Assembly: GCF_039941015.1 (NCBI RefSeq) | Contig: NZ_JBDVFI010000080.1 | Length of the DNA: 64,000 bases | Reading direction: 5' to 3' (one strand) | Source of the DNA: Sedimentitalea sp039941015 | GTDB taxonomy: Bacteria; Pseudomonadota; Alphaproteobacteria; Rhodobacterales; Rhodobacteraceae | Shown here: piece after piece, positions 60,437 through 64,000 of the stretch | Layout: each line of letters starts with the position of its first letter | Numbering within the stretch: position 1 is the stretch's first letter | Program-made: the position numbers and the translations under genes | Notes under the pieces: model-generated | Database searches by the model: none | The model's input: only the letters and a program-made list of their open reading frames with translations | What the model was told of the DNA's origin: nothing

Positions 60437-60991
60437 TTATTGCGGGAAGGGCCAGTAGCCCAGCCACCCATGGATCATGCCGATCACACCGAGCAACACG
60501 ATCGAGACCGCAAAGAACATGGCGTCCTTTGCCAGCGTCCCCGGCGCACCGGGCGACCAGTTGGCTTCTGATTTGTTGATCACAATGACTTCGCAAACCG
60601 CCCAGGCCAACAGGCTGCCGAACATCAGAATCGACGCCAGATCGCCATTGACCAGAAGATGCGCGAACGCCCACAGCTTGAACCCGCCAAGCATTGGGTG
60701 GCGGACCTTGTTCAGTATGAGGCCCTTCTGACCTGCCGGACTTGCCATCCACAGCGCAAAGATCATCAGCGTGTTGTTGATGTGGATCATGAAGGATGGC
60801 GGCGTCCAGACCGCGACATATGGCGTCGCGCGAAAGCCCAGAACCATCAACACGATCGAGGCCACGATCGCCAACGCGACCATACCTTTGCCGGCATTCC
60901 CCATCGCGGCGCGCCGTTCGGGTGCGACACGCTTAAACAGATGTGCGGCCCACCACAGTGCCACACCCAAAAATAAAAGAACCCAACCCAT
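60437..60991 (-). CDS. NnrU-family membrane protein
   Basis: A 184-residue membrane protein with about five helices. NKVRHPMLGGFKLWAFAHLLVNGDLASILMFGSLLAWAVCEVI (residues 93-135) is the NnrU/isoprenylcysteine methyltransferase-like pattern. NnrU was named in nitrite/nitric-oxide reductase loci, but none is near. It lies between mcl2 and the DUF1737 gene. Confidence 0.85.
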   Translation of the reverse strand: MGWVLLFLGVALWWAAHLFKRVAPERRAAMGNAGKGMVALAIVASIVLMVLGFRATPYVAVWTPPSFMIHINNTLMIFALWMASPAGQKGLILNKVRHPMLGGFKLWAFAHLLVNGDLASILMFGSLLAWAVCEVIVINKSEANWSPGAPGTLAKDAMFFAVSIVLLGVIGMIHGWLGYWPFPQ

Positions 60992-60996
60992 GCTGG

Positions 60997-61854
60997 CTAC
61001 CCCGCTTGCAAAGCCTCTATCATCTCTGCTTTTGCCAGCAATTCACGGGCGGTGGCAACGTGCAGATTTTCGACGATGCGACCATCGACCACCGCAACCC
61101 CCTGTCCGCTGGCCTCGCTTTCCTCAAATGCCGTGATCTGACGGCGCGCGAGTTCGATCTCATCCACCGAGGGCGCAAAGGCGCGATTGGTGATGTCGAC
61201 CTGCGCCGGGTGGATCAGAGATTTGCCGTCAAAGCCCATGTCACGGCCCTGATTGCATTCAAATTCCAGCCCTGCCTCATCCTTGAAGGCATTATATACC
61301 CCGTCGATCGCAACAACGCCTTCGGCCTTGGCGGCGAGCAGGCACAGGCCCAAGCCAGTCATCAGGGGTTCACGGTCGGCGCGGAACCGGGTGTTGAGGT
61401 CTTTGGCAAGGTCATTGGTGCCCAGAACAAACCCGTCAACCAGTGGATGCGCGGCAATCGCATGGGCGTTCAACATGCCCTGCGGTGTCTCCATCATCGC
61501 CCAGATCGGGGTGTCGCCTGTGATTGCGGTCAGCGCATCCACATCATCAGGGCTACCGACCTTGGGCAACAGGATCGCATCGCACTCCATGTCGCGGGCC
61601 GCGATCGCATCATCACGCCCCCATTCGGTATCCAACCCGTTGATCCGCACCAAACGGACCCGATCACCATACCCACCCGCAGCCAAAGCATCCGCAAGAA
61701 GCGCCCGCGCGTTCGCTTTTTCCGCAGGCGTCACCGCGTCCTCGAGATCAAAGATGATCGCGTCTACTGGAAGCGTCTTGGCCTTTTCCAGCGCCCGCGA
61801 TTTGGACGCGGGAATATACAGAACGGAACGGTAGGGGCGCGCGCTGGATGGCAT
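60997..61854 (-). CDS. mcl2: (3S)-Malyl-CoA thioesterase / CoA lyase-family protein (Mcl2 type)
   Basis: Member of the HpcH/HpaI/citrate-lyase family, 285 residues. ARPYRSVLYIPASKSRALEKAKTLPVDAIIFDLEDAVTP near residues 5-43 gives the metal-binding region, METPQGMLNA near 125, and the C-terminal GFDGKSLIHPAQVDITNRAFAPS near 210. In the ethylmalonyl-CoA pathway the true lyase (Mcl1, about 318 residues) cleaves malyl/methylmalyl-CoA, whereas the 285-residue form hydrolyses (3S)-malyl-CoA to malate and CoA. Length, the N-terminal sequence and the mch neighbour favour the thioesterase. ATG 61854 follows GTGGAGAG; the operon includes mch. Confidence 0.88.
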   Translation of the reverse strand: MPSSARPYRSVLYIPASKSRALEKAKTLPVDAIIFDLEDAVTPAEKANARALLADALAAGGYGDRVRLVRINGLDTEWGRDDAIAARDMECDAILLPKVGSPDDVDALTAITGDTPIWAMMETPQGMLNAHAIAAHPLVDGFVLGTNDLAKDLNTRFRADREPLMTGLGLCLLAAKAEGVVAIDGVYNAFKDEAGLEFECNQGRDMGFDGKSLIHPAQVDITNRAFAPSVDEIELARRQITAFEESEASGQGVAVVDGRIVENLHVATARELLAKAEMIEALQAG

Positions 61855-62088
61855 GAGTCTCTCCACAAGTCATAATCTTGCGCAGAAAGGGGCATTTTTG
61901 GTCAGAAAGTTCAAGCTGAAATCGCCGCAATGCAGCAATTTTCGTATGCTTCTGCGTGGCGAATGGGGCGCCGAACGCGCTGTTAACCAATTTTCAGCAT
62001 TCCTGAAGGCAGGATTGGTCAAGACAGCAAGTCACTGTCCGAACCGCCCGGGCGTGTCTCGGATGCAAAGAAACGGAAAGGTAGTCCC
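61855..62088. promoter_or_regulatory. Divergent promoter region of mcl2-mch and the hypothetical gene
   Basis: 234 bases holding the TCGCCGCAATGCAG element (61922-61935) and a TTAACCAA (61984) half-site. No certain -35/-10 pair. Confidence 0.45.
61922..61935. promoter_or_regulatory. Shared ethylmalonyl-CoA-pathway element, mcl2 copy
   Basis: TCGCCGCAATGCAG is identical to the ccr copy over the 12-base core GCCGCAATGCAG. It lies 68-81 bases upstream of the mcl2 ATG. Confidence 0.6.
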
Positions 62089-62406
62089 ATGATGAAGGCC
62101 GTATTGAACATGACCGTCGGGTTGGGCGTTATGGTGTTGGCAGCACAGGACATCGCCGCCCAGCAAACCCGAAACTGCGCACCGCGTGACGCGGTGATCG
62201 AACGGTTGACCAACAGCTATGGCGAAACGCGGCAAAGCATAGGTTTGGGTTCGCAGGGGGCCGTGGTCGAAACATTTGCGTCTGACGATACAGGCAGCTG
62301 GACGATCACCGTGACAATGCCAAATGGCATGACCTGCCTCGTGGCATCCGGACAATCGTTTGAAGAACTTGCTGACGCGTTGCCCCCGAAAGGCAACGAA
62401 GCCTGA
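62089..62406 (+). CDS. Exported conserved hypothetical protein
   Basis: A 105-residue protein with a signal peptide (MMKAVLNMTVGLGVMVLAAQDIAA) and a mature part NCAPRDAVIERLTNSYGETRQSIGLGSQGAVVETFASDDTGSWTITVTMPNGMTCLVASGQSFE, with two cysteines that could form a disulfide. I recall such proteins from other Rhodobacterales but no function. It is divergent from mcl2. Confidence 0.7.
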   Translation: MMKAVLNMTVGLGVMVLAAQDIAAQQTRNCAPRDAVIERLTNSYGETRQSIGLGSQGAVVETFASDDTGSWTITVTMPNGMTCLVASGQSFEELADALPPKGNEA

Positions 62407-62412
62407 GCGCGA

Positions 62413-63168
62413 TCAGGTCAGGGCATCCCAGATCAGCTTGCTACCAGTCATCGCAAGCAGAACATATGTGATCCCGAAGAACACGGATTCCGATACAATC
62501 CGATGCGCCCGCACCCCCAGCCATGCACCAAGAATGGCAAAGGGTGCGAGCAGCATGTCCGCAAAAGCGGTCTCTGCCGTGAACATGCCAAGATAAGCGT
62601 AGGGTATGAACTTGGTGATGTTGATGACCCAGAACACCAACACCGTCGTGGCTTGATACTGGTTCTTGGCCAGATTCTGTGACAGCAGATAGACTGCGGC
62701 GGGCGGTCCGCCGGCATGGCTCACAAAGCTGGTAAAGCCGGTGACCAAGCCGGCAAACAGGCCCAGCGGCCTAGACGCTGTGCGGCCAGACATGCGGATC
62801 AACCCGTTGCGTCGCGCAAGTTGCCAAGCCACAAAACCGATCGAGATCGCACCTATCAAAAATCGAAGCACATCGGCATTTGCGCTTCTATAGAGCAACG
62901 CCCCAAGTGCAACGCCGGGCAAAGCGCCCAGTATTAGAAGACGTGCGTCAGGCCAATTCCACTTCTTCCAATACGACTTAAGTGCGGTCACATCGATCAG
63001 CATCAGCAATGGCAACATGATGGCCAGCGCCTGACCCGGCTCAAGGATCACCGCGAGAATCGAGGCCGATGCGAAGGCCGCTCCTGAACCAAACCCACCC
63101 TTGGAGATACCGGCGAACAGAACCGCCGGCGCCGCAAGCGCAAAAAAACCAATGCTCAGCTCCAGCAA
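62413..63168 (-). CDS. TauE/SafE-family permease, second copy
   Basis: A 251-residue membrane protein, shorter than the one at 37-38 kb. LFAGISKGGFGSGAAFASASILAVILEPGQALAIMLPLLMLID near residue 18 and GLVTGFTSFVSHAGGPPAAVYLLSQNL near 138 are the two TauE/SafE repeats. Starts at TTG 63168; no ATG exists before the conserved region. It converges with the hypothetical gene and is divergent from mdh. Confidence 0.85.
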   Translation of the reverse strand: MLELSIGFFALAAPAVLFAGISKGGFGSGAAFASASILAVILEPGQALAIMLPLLMLIDVTALKSYWKKWNWPDARLLILGALPGVALGALLYRSANADVLRFLIGAISIGFVAWQLARRNGLIRMSGRTASRPLGLFAGLVTGFTSFVSHAGGPPAAVYLLSQNLAKNQYQATTVLVFWVINITKFIPYAYLGMFTAETAFADMLLAPFAILGAWLGVRAHRIVSESVFFGITYVLLAMTGSKLIWDALT

Positions 63169-63247
63169 CGTGATGTTCCGTAAACTGTTACCATGATTGG
63201 GCTTTACCGTATCCCGTGCATCACTACCAGTGACAACGCGCGGTCAC

Positions 63248-63301
63248 GCCGCAGCGCAGAACACTTGCGCGATGCAACCTAACGCACTAGGCAACGCGCA
63301 A
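63248..63301. promoter_or_regulatory. Palindromic mdh upstream region with a near-match to the ethylmalonyl-CoA element
   Basis: GCCGCAGCGCAG (63248-63259) differs from the GCCGCAAYGCAG core by one base. Next comes an imperfect inverted repeat whose ends are TTGCGCG (63265-63271) and CGCGCAA (63295-63301), 26 bases before the mdh ATG. Confidence 0.4.
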
Positions 63302-63326
63302 TTTTCATCGGATCGGAGAGAAATCC

Positions 63327-64000
63327 ATGGCCAGACCAAAGATCGCGCTCATCGGAGCAGGTCAGATCGGCGGCACGCTCGCCCACCTCGCAGCTCTGAA
63401 AGAACTTGGCGACGTCGTCCTGTTCGATATCGCTGAGGGAACACCTGAGGGCAAAGCACTCGACATCGCGGAATCCGGCCCCTCCGAAGGCTTTGACGCG
63501 ACCCTCTCAGGCACCCAATCCTATGCAGATATCGCGGGCGCAGACGTCTGTATCGTCACCGCCGGTGTACCGCGCAAACCGGGGATGAGCCGCGACGATC
63601 TCTTGGGGATCAACCTCAAGGTCATGAAATCGGTCGGCGAAGGCATCCGCGATCACGCCCCCAATGCATTCGTGATCTGCATCACCAACCCGCTCGACGC
63701 GATGGTCTGGGCGCTGCGTGAATTCTCGGGCCTGCCGCATGAAAAAGTCTGTGGCATGGCGGGTGTTCTGGACAGTGCGCGCTTCCGTCATTTCCTCGCG
63801 ACCGAATTCGGTGTCTCGATGAAGGACGTCACAGCGTTCGTTCTGGGTGGTCACGGCGACACCATGGTGCCGCTGTCGCGCTATTCGACTGTTGCCGGTA
63901 TCCCGCTGCCTGATCTGGTCGCGATGGGCTGGACCACGCAGGAAAAGCTGGACGGTATCATTCAGCGTACCCGTGATGGCGGCGCTGAAATCGTCGGGCT
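63327..64000 (+). CDS. mdh: Malate dehydrogenase (5-prime part)
   Basis: NAD-dependent malate dehydrogenase of the LDH-like (MDH type 3) class; 224 codons are visible and the frame runs off the window. MARPKIALIGAGQIGGTLAHLAALKELGDVVLFDI gives the Rossmann loop GAGQIGG at residues 10-16 and the NAD-specific Asp; VCIVTAGVPRKPGMSRDDLLGINLKVM near 75 is the mobile-loop region with catalytic Arg, and VLGGHGDTMVPL near 172 carries the catalytic His. CGGAGAG precedes the ATG. In this group sucC and sucD commonly follow. Confidence 0.96.
   Translation, partial: MARPKIALIGAGQIGGTLAHLAALKELGDVVLFDIAEGTPEGKALDIAESGPSEGFDATLSGTQSYADIAGADVCIVTAGVPRKPGMSRDDLLGINLKVMKSVGEGIRDHAPNAFVICITNPLDAMVWALREFSGLPHEKVCGMAGVLDSARFRHFLATEFGVSMKDVTAFVLGGHGDTMVPLSRYSTVAGIPLPDLVAMGWTTQEKLDGIIQRTRDGGAEIVG

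Noticed and set aside
1..64000. CRISPR arrays, transposases, integrases, prophage genes and tRNA genes
   Set aside because: Both strands were read for regular spaced repeats, DDE or recombinase motifs and tRNA arms; none was convincing.

Overview
The window is a gene-dense, high-G+C stretch of an alphaproteobacterial chromosome. Gene content and order point to the Rhodobacteraceae, most likely the Roseobacter clade: a paaBCDE phenylacetyl-CoA epoxidase operon, bztABCD amino-acid uptake, an ATP12-type chaperone, a LuxR/LuxI pair, crotonyl-CoA carboxylase/reductase and ethylmalonyl-CoA mutase, and an sdhCDA...B operon. No rRNA, tRNA, CRISPR array, prophage or complete insertion sequence was recognised.

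Layout. 1-3.4 kb: distal part of a phenylacetate operon (paaB, C, D, E) ending in an extra PaaA/PaaC-family paralogue. 3.5-10.8 kb: ttcA, a GGDEF/EAL protein, yidC, engB, argB, a ferredoxin-like protein and a SixA-like phosphatase. 10.9-15.4 kb (minus): bztABCD with a hairpin separating bztA from bztBCD. 15.6-18.4 kb (minus): the coupled operon crcB-rluC-HAD-ATP12. 18.5-23.2 kb: a serine hydrolase, rarA, a DegP-type protease and a low-G+C PPOX-type flavoprotein. 23.3-28.6 kb (minus): rplO-secY-adk-rpsM-rpsK-rpoA-rplQ, cut off from rpmD and carrying its own promoter. 28.9-32.4 kb: DUF1127 protein, class-IV aminotransferase, universal stress protein, nfu, tsaB, rimI. 32.5-37.2 kb: a BMP-type nucleoside/purine ABC transporter. 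37.3-41.2 kb: TauE/SafE permease, TIGR02186 protein, an SDR gene with an in-frame stop, a RecD-like helicase. 41.3-42.9 kb: quorum sensing. 43.1-48.2 kb: ccr, a PlsB-like acyltransferase, a GNAT remnant and ecm. 48.3-52.9 kb: H-NS-like protein, deoD, a DUF1989 protein, ornithine/lysine decarboxylase, two small proteins, a ZIP transporter. 53.0-58.0 kb: the sdh operon, with a sulfotransferase and an FkbM methyltransferase between sdhA and sdhB. 58.2-64 kb: DUF1194 protein, mch-DUF1737-nnrU-mcl2 operon, a hypothetical protein, a second TauE, and the start of mdh.

How the genes work together. Four ethylmalonyl-CoA pathway enzymes (Ccr, Ecm, Mch, Mcl2) lie at three separate loci here, next to succinate dehydrogenase and malate dehydrogenase, which take up the pathway's products. 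The most striking regulatory signal is a 12-bp core, GCCGCAAYGCAG, found upstream of ccr, ecm and the mcl2-mch operon, with a one-mismatch relative before mdh. It may mark an ethylmalonyl-CoA regulon. Other strong non-coding signals are paired TGTGATCACA palindromes upstream of sdhC, paired GACGC-N6-GCGTC sites before the H-NS-like gene, an Irr/ICE-like box on the nfu promoter, and CtrA-type boxes around luxR/luxI. Calls rest on reading sequence and recalling families; no database search was run.
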